41,830 nucleotides of DNA, from contig UQKK01000029.1 of NCBI GenBank assembly GCA_900541505.1, positions 1 to 41,830 of the forward strand. The letters are read 5' to 3'. Origin of the DNA: an uncultured Ruminococcus sp. Lineage in GTDB: Bacteria; Bacillota; Clostridia; Lachnospirales; Lachnospiraceae. Of this stretch, positions 1 through 8,700 are shown in pieces. The number at the start of each line of letters is the position of its first letter. Positions within the stretch are counted from its first letter, which is position 1. A program made the translations under genes and the position numbers. Below the pieces are notes generated by a model, which saw only the letters and a program-made list of their open reading frames with translations, did not search any database and had not been told where the DNA came from.

Positions 1-38
1 CCGCCTATAGAGGCGGGAGTCATCTCCCTCTGATATAG
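1..38 (-). repeat. Dispersed two-hairpin element, copy 1
   Basis: Read on the minus strand, this stretch has 25 bases identical to the leader of the microcompartment operon (from about 12055), beginning TATATCAGAGG. It folds as GGGAG-ATGA-CTCCC, overlapping by two bases with a second perfect hairpin CCGCCT-CTAT-AGGCGG. It also shares TCCCGCCTCTATAG with copy 3 at 27063-27076. It lies in the sense orientation downstream of a leftward promoter (117-145), so it is probably in the 5' leader of a gene left of the window. The family is not one I recognise, and the element may continue beyond base 1. Confidence 0.6.
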
Positions 39-102
39 TTCGTAGTATATATAACGCTATTCCACCTGTTATCAGTATTACCTTACAGGTTGAATGTTAT
101 TT

Positions 103-114
103 TAACAGGTGTTA
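103..114. promoter_or_regulatory. Candidate operator TAACA-GG-TGTTA
   Basis: A perfect inverted repeat, TAACA GG TGTTA, lies next to the leftward promoter and upstream of the TetR-type gene. Related ACAGGT/ACCTGT words occur at 63-70 (CACCTGTT, which is the reverse complement of AACAGGTG at 104-111) and at 85-90. Repeated half-sites between a regulator and a divergent promoter are typical of TetR autoregulation. Binding is inferred, not shown. Confidence 0.35.
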
Positions 115-116
115 AA

Positions 117-145
117 ATTATAGCAAAATAGCCTTTTAATAACAA
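117..145 (-). promoter_or_regulatory. Leftward sigma-A type promoter
   Basis: On the minus strand TTGTTA (145-140) is followed after 17 bases by a perfect TATAAT (122-117). Transcription would start near 110 and run left through the two-hairpin element at 38-1 into a gene outside the window. Confidence 0.5.
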
Positions 146-201
146 GAAACAAAAAAATGGATGTGTAAGCTATTTATACAGATTGGAGAATATGTAAGAA
201 A

Positions 202-801
202 ATGGAAGACAGAAGAATCCGAAAGACAAAGAAGAATTTAAAAGATACACTGGTAGAACTGCTGATGGAGGTGCCTTTCGAGCAGATTTCCATAACAGAA
301 CTGTGCAGGAGAGCGGATGTGAGCCGCATTACTTTTTATTCTCATTACAGTGACAAATATGCTCTGGTGGATGAAATATTTGCGGACATGACGGAGATTG
401 GCACAGCGGACTACCACCGCAGACAAGAGGAGAACAATCCCAACCGCGATTTAGTCATCGGCTATCTCAATGTGCTGGACAGCATCCTTGCCATCTATTA
501 TGACCGGTTCGAGTTCTTCCAGCATACGAACCCGGATAGAAACCCATATCTTGCCTTTGCTTTTTACAATATCGTGCTGGATACGGTAGAGCTGCACACA
601 AGCAGGATAAAAAAGACAGACCTGGAACTGAAGTATTCCCCCAGAAAGATTGCGGGCTTTGTGTGCTTCGGACTGCTGGGATTCATCAACGAATGTCACA
701 AGACGAAGACCCCATTAAATAAAATCAAAATAGAAACCAGAGGGCTTCTGGCGGATATTTTGAAATCCGAGGTGGTGGTAAAAAAGAGACCTATCGATTA
801 A
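202..801 (+). CDS. TetR/AcrR-family transcriptional regulator
   Basis: A 199-residue protein of usual TetR size. Residues 1-55 form the DNA-binding domain; ITELCRRADVSRITFYSHYSD is the characteristic helix-turn-helix followed by the FY-x-HY-x-D/N-K signature. The C-terminal helical part, which would bind ligand and dimerise, resembles the TetR C-terminal domains common in Firmicutes, but no ligand can be predicted. The ATG at 202 has a GGAG 14 bases upstream, which is rather far, so translation may be weak. The 3' end overlaps the convergent DUF4125 gene by 11 bases. ACAGGT-type repeats upstream could be its operator, and it may control the gene read leftward off the window. Confidence 0.85.
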   Translation: MEDRRIRKTKKNLKDTLVELLMEVPFEQISITELCRRADVSRITFYSHYSDKYALVDEIFADMTEIGTADYHRRQEENNPNRDLVIGYLNVLDSILAIYYDRFEFFQHTNPDRNPYLAFAFYNIVLDTVELHTSRIKKTDLELKYSPRKIAGFVCFGLLGFINECHKTKTPLNKIKIETRGLLADILKSEVVVKKRPID

Positions 802-1399
802 GATGCCGTTCTACATCCATGGTGTCCTCATATCCGTAAAATTTTGCAGTATGGTCCATAATCATGGCGACAAGATTGTGCCCGGCGAAAGCCAGGGATT
901 GGACATAATCCCGGTACAGTTCCAGGGTGGCGAAAGAGTAAGTATAAAGTTCGCAGCGAAGATATGTCTCGCTGGATACGGCGCCGGGAAAATCGTCCTC
1001 TGAGGACTGCGGGCGGGAGCGTCCTGCCAGCTTGGGGTGATTTTGATAAAATGTCCTTTGCCAGATTTTGTGTTGTCCGACAATCTCGTCCACGAGACTG
1101 CGTTTCTCATCCGTGATTTCGGGCAGCATTTCTTTCATAGCATCATACTCCGCGGGAGATAAAAGTCTCATCATGTAGGCGTATTTGCAGGCGAGAGGAT
1201 TCTCCCCCTTTTCCTGGTAATCGAGCAAATCGGTGTAATAGGAATGGAGCAGTTCCTCGCTCCAGCACAGAAACTGGCTTTTGCGCATGATGAGAAAGGT
1301 CGGGTAATCGTCCTGACAGTCCGCGCGCCCGCCGATATTCTGAACCTGGTCAAAAAAAGCCCACTCTATATCTACTATCTGCTGAATGATATCGTTCAT
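791..1399 (-). CDS. DUF4125 family protein
   Basis: A 202-residue protein of unknown function. The N-terminal segment with WAFFDQVQNIGGRADCQDD and FLIMRKSQFLCW is the conserved core of DUF4125. The protein looks all-helical and soluble, with no signal peptide or membrane segment. It is the last gene of a leftward three-gene operon, 22 bases after the DUF4037 gene and downstream of a TPR gene. The shared operon suggests joint function with a nucleotidyltransferase-like partner, but no substrate can be named. Its 3' end overlaps the convergent TetR gene by 11 bases. Confidence 0.75.
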   Translation of the reverse strand: MNDIIQQIVDIEWAFFDQVQNIGGRADCQDDYPTFLIMRKSQFLCWSEELLHSYYTDLLDYQEKGENPLACKYAYMMRLLSPAEYDAMKEMLPEITDEKRSLVDEIVGQHKIWQRTFYQNHPKLAGRSRPQSSEDDFPGAVSSETYLRCELYTYSFATLELYRDYVQSLAFAGHNLVAMIMDHTAKFYGYEDTMDVERHLNR

Positions 1400-1421
1400 C
1401 TTAATCTCTCCTTACATCAGC

Positions 1422-2414
1422 TTATCCTGTCATGATATGCAGAGCGCGTATTTCCGGAGTCTCTATGTGTTGCATGACCTCGCGGGCGCAGGGCTCTAAA
1501 AAGTCATAATCACGGGAAACCAGCCCCTGCTCCTGCAGTGCTTTCACTGCTTCCCGGCAAATCTCTTCCACTGCATCGCCTATGTCGATATCCTTTTCCA
1601 TTGCGCTGCCGACAGCTTTTCCCATAGAAACGAACGGTTTTTTAGCAGAACCGCAGGACATTCGGACATCGGAAACAGAGATGATTTCTATCAGCGGCAG
1701 GGCGGCATGCAGGATGGGCAGTTCCTGTGCCTTGCGAAATACCCACTTGTAATAGGGCATGTAGGCGCGGTTCAGCAGCCCTATCAGCGAGAGGGTTTCC
1801 CGCACAAAGATATCCAATGCCTGTCTGGCGGCAACAAATTCCTTTCGTTTCCGTGTGCGGTAGAAATTGTACTGCCCGGACTGTGCCATCAGAGCGAGCC
1901 TCGCCGCAATCTTCTTGAGACGCACGTCCTCAGGATAATAATCGGAAAGAAACGCCCTTATCCTGCTGAAATCTCCTAAAGGGTCCGTAAATACCCTGCC
2001 GTTTACCGCGCAGCAGAGCAGGTGCTCGGGGATGCGAAGCCAGTGCAGGGGAGAGGAGAAGTCTTCTAAATCGCCCACATACCGGCTGTAAAACTCCTCC
2101 GTGTTCATCACGCCCACCCGCCCGGCTGCCTGGGCGGTAGTATTTCTTTGATATCCCAGAAAGTCTTTCGGCAGATTTTCATAGGCTTTTGTAAGCTCTC
2201 CGCCAATCGCTGCGAAATCTTCTCTGGTAAGCCACAGGCAGAATCCGGGACCGAAATCGTGGTCCTGCGACAGCGCATCGTCATACCCGAGACACTCGGA
2301 GCCGTCTCCCACAAGTCCCACAGCAATCCTCTGCTCGTAGTCGGAAAATTGCTTTTGTATCATAGATTTTCCAAAGGCTTCATAATAACGTTCTGACAGT
2401 TCTAACCCCTTCAA
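1422..2414 (-). CDS. DUF4037 nucleotidyltransferase-like protein
   Basis: A 330-residue protein matching DUF4037. Residues about 30-60 carry GDGSECLGYDDALSQDHDFG, a variant of the G-S...D-x-D metal-binding motif of the polymerase-beta nucleotidyltransferase fold; the conserved acidic residues appear present. The C-terminal two thirds are helical. The gene starts 12 bases after the TPR gene and is followed after 22 bases by the DUF4125 gene, so the three are almost certainly co-transcribed. Whether it transfers a nucleotide to a protein, RNA or small molecule is unknown. Antibiotic modification and a toxin-like role are both possible for this fold, but nothing in the sequence decides between them. 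Confidence 0.75.
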   Translation of the reverse strand: MKGLELSERYYEAFGKSMIQKQFSDYEQRIAVGLVGDGSECLGYDDALSQDHDFGPGFCLWLTREDFAAIGGELTKAYENLPKDFLGYQRNTTAQAAGRVGVMNTEEFYSRYVGDLEDFSSPLHWLRIPEHLLCCAVNGRVFTDPLGDFSRIRAFLSDYYPEDVRLKKIAARLALMAQSGQYNFYRTRKRKEFVAARQALDIFVRETLSLIGLLNRAYMPYYKWVFRKAQELPILHAALPLIEIISVSDVRMSCGSAKKPFVSMGKAVGSAMEKDIDIGDAVEEICREAVKALQEQGLVSRDYDFLEPCAREVMQHIETPEIRALHIMTG

Positions 2415-2426
2415 ATCGTCCTCCTG

Positions 2427-3281
2427 TCATGCAAGTGCCTTCAGCGCTTCTTCCGCCTCGCTTAGTGCCAGAGCAGCCTCCGCTTGCTGTCCCATCTTTT
2501 CAAAGGTAGCCGCGATGTTTTTATACATGACTGCGTAGTTTCTCGTTTTTCCCGTGCTCTTTTCAATGGTTCCGGCAGCTTCCCGGTAATTTTCGAGCGC
2601 CTGCGGATAATCCCCGGAATTGAAACAGGAATGTGCCAGCGCCGACAGAGCCGCAGCATAATGCAGGTCAGAAGTGGCGTTATTTGTCTGGTAGATTTTC
2701 ACAGCGCGCTCCAAATATTCGGAGGCTTGTTTGGTATCTCCGGTCTCGTACATGATATCTGCCAGGTTGGTGTAAGTGGAGGCTGCCTCGATAAATGCCT
2801 CCGGGATTTTTTCGATAATGCGAAGCGCCTGCTCAAGATACCGGACCGCCATCTCATATTCGCCCTGCGCGCGGTACACAAGGGCGAGATTATTACAGAG
2901 ACTGGCAACACGGTAATCATCTTTCATTAAATGCCGGCTGTAAATCTGCTGTACTTCCAGAAAATAAACTTCCGCCTCGTTCAGCTTCTCCATGACGCGA
3001 TAAGCGTTGGCAACATTGAGCAGGATGGTTGCATAGGGAAGCGTTCCCTCCATGTGCAGGCTTTCCGCGATATCCAGTACCTCACCACAGTAGTGCAGAC
3101 ACAATGAAAAATTGCCCTGCTCCCGGTAAAATCCCATCAGTTCGTTGAGCACAGTAATCTGGTCCTCCTGGTTGTCCGCGGCTCTGGCGACATCCAGAAG
3201 AGAGGTCAGGAAATCCTCAGCCTCATCAACCTTGCCTTGGGCGTATAAAGCATCTAATTGGGAATAAAACGTCTGTTCCAT
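2427..3281 (-). CDS. Tetratricopeptide repeat protein
   Basis: A 284-residue soluble protein made almost entirely of TPR units (for example ATILLNVANAYRVMEKLNEA, ASLCNNLALVYRAQGEYEMA, ASTYTNLADIMYETGDTKQA), seven or so repeats of the TPR_12 kind, forming a superhelical protein-binding scaffold. The reading frame is open further upstream to 3308, but the ATG at 3281 is preceded by GGAGGG with a 7-base spacer while the upstream start has no ribosome site, so 3281 is chosen. First gene of the TPR-DUF4037-DUF4125 operon. It probably supplies the interaction platform for its two partners; the bound target is unknown. Confidence 0.8.
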   Translation of the reverse strand: MEQTFYSQLDALYAQGKVDEAEDFLTSLLDVARAADNQEDQITVLNELMGFYREQGNFSLCLHYCGEVLDIAESLHMEGTLPYATILLNVANAYRVMEKLNEAEVYFLEVQQIYSRHLMKDDYRVASLCNNLALVYRAQGEYEMAVRYLEQALRIIEKIPEAFIEAASTYTNLADIMYETGDTKQASEYLERAVKIYQTNNATSDLHYAAALSALAHSCFNSGDYPQALENYREAAGTIEKSTGKTRNYAVMYKNIAATFEKMGQQAEAALALSEAEEALKALA

Positions 3282-3534
3282 ACTAAGTCCCTCCAATCCC
3301 TGGTCCATTCAGTCATTTGTTGGCTCTCTTGTAACGGTAGAGCAGCATCAGTGTACACTTCCTCTGAGTCTACGATAGCATACATAAAGGGGATTTGTAT
3401 ATGAGGAGAAAGGGTGATATTTTGGGGGAAATAGGAGTAGGAGAAGTAAAAACATTATCTTGTGTTTAAAGTATTCCACTCAATATCCCCAAAGGATTAA
3501 GACAAAATTTATAAAAAATTACACAAGCTACAGC

Positions 3535-3564
3535 TAGACGTTCCCCTTCCCTGCAAATTATAAT
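3535..3564 (+). promoter_or_regulatory. Probable promoter of the ROK kinase gene
   Basis: TAGACG (3535-3540), an 18-base spacer and a perfect TATAAT (3559-3564) lie about 90 bases before the kinase start. The rest of the 375-base gap (3282-3656) shows no gene. It must also contain the leftward promoter of the TPR operon, for which I found no convincing -35/-10 pair. Confidence 0.45.
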
Positions 3565-3656
3565 AAATAAAACAGGTATGGCGCGGCGAGAGTGTTCCTG
3601 CACCTTCGCAAAAGCGCAGCGAGAATGGTCGTAAAGGAAAGGAGACGGATGCAGTG

Positions 3657-4556
3657 ATGAAAAAGTATATCGGAGTGGACTTAGGCGGTACAAATATCCG
3701 GGCGGCAATTGTTCAGGAGGACGGCAGTATTCTGGAGATGAAGAAGACACAGAGCTGCCCGGAAAGAGGCGCGGAAGCAGTGATGGAGACCATGATTACC
3801 CTCATTGAAAGTCTGGAAGGGTATGAAGAGTGTGAGGGCATCGGCATGGGGATTCCGGGACCCATCGACACAATCAACGGCAAGATTATCGTATCCACGA
3901 ATCTGCCGAAGCTGATTGGCTTCCCGATAGCTCAGTACATAGAGGAGCATTTTCATAAACCAGCGTTTATGGACAATGATGTGAAAGTGGCAGCGCTGGG
4001 AGAGGCAGTGCTCGGAGCGGGGAAAGGATATCCGATTGTTTATTATGTCACCATCTCCACGGGAGTCGGCGGAGCGTTAGTTATCGATAAGAAGGTGATA
4101 AGCGGACAGAACGGACACGCGGGAGAGATTGGGAATATCTGCATCGACCGCAACCGTGAGAAATATAATATCCTGAATGTCGGCGCAGCGGAAAATGAAG
4201 CCAGCGGTACAGCGCTGACCCGCAAGGGGCGCGAGCTTTTCGGAGATAAGATTCACGATGCTGGAGATGTCTTTGACCTGGCTCGTTCAGGAGATGAGAA
4301 GGCGCTGAAATTAGTTGATGAGATGGCTTACGACCTGGCGATGATGTTCTGCGCCATCGGACATATCATTGACCCTCACATCTTTGTTGTGGGCGGCGGT
4401 GTCATGAAAGGCAAAGACGTATTCTTTGAGAAAATGGAAACCTATTACCGCTCCATGATTCATGAGGGCATGCAGCCTGTTATTTTCAGAGAGGCACAGT
4501 TAGAAGAGCCGGGAATCCTCGGCGCCGCGATGCTGCCCATGACAAAAATGAAATAA
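3657..4556 (+). CDS. ROK family sugar kinase (glucokinase-like)
   Basis: A 299-residue cytoplasmic ATP-dependent sugar kinase or N-acylhexosamine kinase. IGVDLGGTNIRAAIV near the N-terminus is the phosphate-1 motif DxGGT; ISTGVGGALVIDKKVISGQN with HAGEIG is the ROK signature; IDPHIFVVGGGV is the adenosine loop. The usual zinc motif CxCGxxGCxE after HAGEIG is absent: the matching stretch reads NVGAAENEASG, so this is a zinc-free branch. The start is ATG 3657 or GTG 3654; GGAG at 3641-3644 serves either. The gene is monocistronic and ends at a bidirectional terminator. The actual sugar cannot be read from sequence. Confidence 0.85.
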   Translation: MKKYIGVDLGGTNIRAAIVQEDGSILEMKKTQSCPERGAEAVMETMITLIESLEGYEECEGIGMGIPGPIDTINGKIIVSTNLPKLIGFPIAQYIEEHFHKPAFMDNDVKVAALGEAVLGAGKGYPIVYYVTISTGVGGALVIDKKVISGQNGHAGEIGNICIDRNREKYNILNVGAAENEASGTALTRKGRELFGDKIHDAGDVFDLARSGDEKALKLVDEMAYDLAMMFCAIGHIIDPHIFVVGGGVMKGKDVFFEKMETYYRSMIHEGMQPVIFREAQLEEPGILGAAMLPMTKMK

Positions 4557-4627
4557 TCCGGCGCTGTAAAAGCTGTCATTAAGGTATCAGGCAAGCCCGG
4601 CTTTGGAATACCGCAGACGCAGATAAT

Positions 4628-4689
4628 AAAAAGCCCCGCAGGCAGGAAGAAAACCACTTGGCAATCTTCTCGGTCTGCGGGGACTTTTT
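4628..4689. terminator. Bidirectional intrinsic terminator
   Basis: CCCCGCAG (4634-4641) pairs with CTGCGGGG (4675-4682), flanked by AAAAAG on the left and ACTTTTT on the right. It therefore has a T run in both directions and serves the convergent ROK kinase and PHP phosphatase genes. Confidence 0.85.
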
Positions 4690-4711
4690 ATCCATCAGTT
4701 ATGCTATCTCT

Positions 4712-5440
4712 TTAACCATTTGTATTTTCACCCAGGAATCCGAAAAATGCTTTTGCGGAATGATTCAGTATCAAATCTCCGGGCATATCTGCCTTTTTCG
4801 CCAGTTCTTCAGCGCAGGTGAAATCGCCGATATGCGCTGTCCCGTGGCTGTCGCTGGAGAAGAGGACCGGATAGTGAAAATGGCGGCACAGATTGAGTAT
4901 CATCAAATCATTAAAACGTGTGTCGCCCCGGTATCCGTCCGGGCTTAGGGAACTGTTGTTGATTTCCAGAATCACGCGGTGCTCCATGGCAGCTTTCATC
5001 AGTGCCAGGTAATCTACCGGGTATCTGGTATCATCGCAGTGTCCGATGACGGTGACATAAGGATTCTTCATCGCCTCGATATAGGCGGCGGTATTTTCCT
5101 CTATCGTGCCGGGCTTCTTGACCGGCATATGCATACTGGCAATCACATAATCCAGTTGTGACAAGATTTCATCATCCAAGTCTAATGTTCCCCGGTTATC
5201 CAGAATATTGACCTCTGCCCCGTAGAGCATACGCACTCCCAGACGTTCCTGCCGCGCATGCGCAAGACTACGGAAATAGGAGACTCTTCCGCCGCCCAAG
5301 GTGCCGGGACCATGGTCGGAGATGCCCAGCATCCGCAGACCCTTTGCCTGCGCTGCCTTTGCCATATCGGTGATGGTGGCGTGGGAGCCGTGTCCGCTGG
5401 CAATTGTATGTGTATGTATATCAAATTCATAGGGATACAT
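4712..5440 (-). CDS. PHP-domain phosphatase (YcdX-like)
   Basis: A 242-residue metal-dependent phosphoesterase of the PHP superfamily, the usual length of YcdX-type phosphatases. Metal ligands are visible in order: DIHTHT near the start, GISDHG, GAEVNI, ASMH, GHCDD, EINNSS and FSSDSH. The family binds three divalent metals and hydrolyses small phosphate esters such as histidinol phosphate or sugar phosphates. The frame is open to 5572, but ATG 5440 has AGAGGTGG just upstream and the HTHT motif immediately after, so it is the start. A promoter TTGACA-17-CATACT lies at 5541-5513. The substrate is not predictable. Confidence 0.85.
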   Translation of the reverse strand: MYPYEFDIHTHTIASGHGSHATITDMAKAAQAKGLRMLGISDHGPGTLGGGRVSYFRSLAHARQERLGVRMLYGAEVNILDNRGTLDLDDEILSQLDYVIASMHMPVKKPGTIEENTAAYIEAMKNPYVTVIGHCDDTRYPVDYLALMKAAMEHRVILEINNSSLSPDGYRGDTRFNDLMILNLCRHFHYPVLFSSDSHGTAHIGDFTCAEELAKKADMPGDLILNHSAKAFFGFLGENTNG

Positions 5441-5512
5441 AAAATCCACCTCTTTAGATACCATGCCTTTGTGAAGGGTGGGTATATATAATAAAACACA
5501 TCTTACTGTTCT

Positions 5513-5541
5513 AGTATGAGGAGTTTCTGTGAGTTTGTCAA
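5513..5541 (-). promoter_or_regulatory. Promoter of the PHP phosphatase gene
   Basis: On the minus strand a perfect TTGACA (5541-5536), 17 bases, then CATACT (5518-5513). Transcription would begin near 5506, about 65 bases before the ATG at 5440. Confidence 0.6.
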
Positions 5542-5725
5542 CTAAAAAACAAAAGATAACAGTAAAAACCAATAAAAATATGTGGGATTTGTTGTGAATT
5601 GCAGTGTGAATAAAATTTATGATACTTGTCAGAAAAAGTTGGGAAAAGTCAGAAAAAATTTACCCGCTTTCATAAAATATTACCATTGTCCATTTAAGGA
5701 TTTATATAGGAAAATAAACTCATAA

Positions 5726-5742
5726 CTGTACACATAGTACAG
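5726..5742. promoter_or_regulatory. Inverted repeat upstream of the surface rhamnosidase
   Basis: CTGTAC-ACATA-GTACAG is a perfect 6-base inverted repeat with a 5-base spacer, 27 bases before the ATG at 5769. It sits where a repressor site would overlap the start of transcription. I see no clear -35/-10 pair in this gap, so the promoter itself is not placed. Confidence 0.4.
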
Positions 5743-5768
5743 AATAAAACATTAGGAGGAAAAGAGTA

Positions 5769-8700
5769 ATGAAGAAGAGAGCAGTATCCATGTTCCTTGC
5801 GGCTCTGATGGCTGCCTCCGGTGTGCTAACTGGTATAGGTGGGGGGGGGTACGGCGCATGCCGCCGGAGCCAATAATCCTCCGGAAAAGCCGACAGATTT
5901 AAAAGTAGAGATGCTGGAGTACGCTTACGGCATCAATACGAAAAATCCGTCGTTTTCCTGGGTTGTCAATGACAGCGATAAAAATGAAATCCAGAGCGCG
6001 TACCGGATTGTGGTATCTTCCACATCGGCCCTTGCAGGCGATGTGCACGACACCGGATGGGTGGATTCATCGGAAAGTTCTTATGTGCATGCAGATGCGC
6101 TGGAGGGGATTCTTGCGGACAATGAACTGTATTACTGGCAGGTGCAGACAAAAGATAAGGATGGAGCAGAGAGCCCGCTGTCCGATGCCAGACCGTTCAT
6201 GACGGATATTTCCAGTGAGTGGCAGAGTTTAAACGGAATCTGGTCTACGCCTAATGCGGTGGCAGAAGAAGGGGGAGATACAGAGGAAGAAGAGCCGGTG
6301 GCAGAACAGGATACATGGCAGAACTATACAGTAGAACAGACCATCAGTATCCAGTCCGGCAATGCGTTTGGTATCCTCATCCGCATGAGTGCAGATGGGA
6401 ATGGATATATGGTGCAGGTAAGAGATGCGGACAATGTACTGCGGGTACAGAAAGTTGAAGGCGCTACAGTAAGTAAGGATATTGCTTCAGAGATTAATCT
6501 TTCGGATAGCGGTATCACTCTTCCGGTTGATGCTTCTGAATTTAAGTTGAAGATAACAGCTCAGGATTCGATATTATCTTTTGCTGTGGCAACGGATATG
6601 TCACAGCCGGATAACTATACAGAGGTTGGAACTGCGGATATTTCCGGGTTGGGGAACTTTACTTCCGGGAGAATCGGATACCGTACCGGAATGTATGAAT
6701 CCGGGACAGTATCTGACTTAAAGGTAACCTCGCTGGATGATGGAGAGATACTCTACGAATCGGATTTTTCCGATGATGACGGTATGTTTTCCGGGTGTAC
6801 GGTAAGTGAGGGAAAACTCCAGGTAGGGAAAAGTACATATTCGGTTTATCCTGCGGAGGTGTTCAATTGGGACAACTATGCGGTGGAACAGACGATGACT
6901 GTGACAGGCGGAGACGCGCTCGCCATGCTGCTGCGGACAGATGAATCCACAAAGGACGGATACATGGCGCAGGTGCGGACAGCGGATAATGTGATAAAAC
7001 TCCATAAGATAGACGGCGGGACTGTCAATTCCACGGCATTCCAGGAAATAAAACTTTCGGACTCCGGAATTACCCTTCCTACAGATGGCAGCGCGTTCCG
7101 TGTGAAGGCGGTAATGGAAGGTTCCGTGTTCTCTTTTGCGATTGACACGCAGGCTGCGGACGGGAGCTCCTATCAGGAAGTGACGGATACGGTGGACATC
7201 TCCGGACAGGGTAATCTTCTGACCGGACAGTTCGGTTACCGTACAGGGCTGGAGGAGACGGGAACCATCGATGATGTCACTGTGACCTCCAAAGCCGGGA
7301 AGGTGATTTATACATCGTCGTTCGACGAAGATGAGAAAAGATTCCCCGGATGTTCTGTAAAGGACGGAGTACTGGTAATAGGAAAAGCTGCTTTTTCTAT
7401 TTTCGGCGGTGAGGAAGCTGCGGAGACAGGAAAATTGGAAGAACGGAGCAACTTTTCCTTCTTCAGGAGTCCTCGTCTGAACGTGGAGAATAAAGATAAT
7501 GTAGACAAGGCGATTGTCAGCATAGCAAGCCGCGGCACCGGCAAGGACAGAGGCATTATCGCGGACATTTTCATGAACGGCGAGTGCCTGGGAGCCGGCT
7601 CTGCCAGAGAACTTGGAAAAGTAGGCAGTTATGGCGGCACCAGCAATTACACCCAGGTGTACTACAATTCCTATGATGTGACAGACATTATAGGTGAGGG
7701 CGATGCGAATGTCATCAGTGTAATTGGAAACTGCCGTGACAGCAGTCGGGGAATCCTGGTGCAGATGACCGTATTTTACAATGACGGCACGAAAGAAATC
7801 TTAACGAACAGCGGCGCGGAAGGTTCCGGATGGAAGACACTGGACGGGACCCAGGCGTTTGGAGATGAGGGGACTACTATAGGAACAGGGTATGTTCAGC
7901 TTTTCCATGAGAATATTAATGCCAATGAATATCCCACCGGATGGAATGAGGTGGATTTTGATGATTCTAAGTGGGCTCCGGCACAGGTGACGACAACAAT
8001 TGCAGATGCGGCAAACGGGACATCCGGCAGAGTCCTTTATCCATACTCCTCGGAGAATCCGCTGCGTGTGGAGACAAACGAAAGTACAAAGAAAGTTTAC
8101 ACCAATGACAGCGGAAATGTAGTTGTGGACCTCGGAAAAGAAATTATCGGCGGTATGCGTATCAATCTGGAGAGTGCGTCGGAACAGAAAGTGACTGTCC
8201 ACATGGGCGAGGAGATGAACGATGACGGCACCGTAAAATGGCAGCTCTCCGCAAGTCCGGATTATGAAGATGTCTGGACTTTGAAGACAGGTGAAAACCG
8301 TTTTGATACTGTGACTATGCGCAATTTCCGTTATGTAGAGTTCGTCGGTCTGGATGAAACTACAAAGCAGACTATGGTAAGTAACCCGGACAGTGTGATG
8401 GGATGGGCAATTCAGCAGACCTTTGACGAGGACGAGTCTTCCTACGAGGCGACAGACGGCAGTGATGCTGCGGTATTGATGAACCGGTTATATGAATTTT
8501 CCAAATACACAATAAAGGCGACGAACCAGGATGTATTTGTTGACTCCCAGGCGAGGGAAAGAGCGCCTTATGAGGGAGACCTGCTGGTAAATTCGAATAC
8601 CAGTTATGCGGTGTCAAACAACTATTCTCTGGCGAGACATTCCAATGAATGGCTGATAGACAATCAGACATGGCCCAATGACTACCGGATTTTCTCCGTG

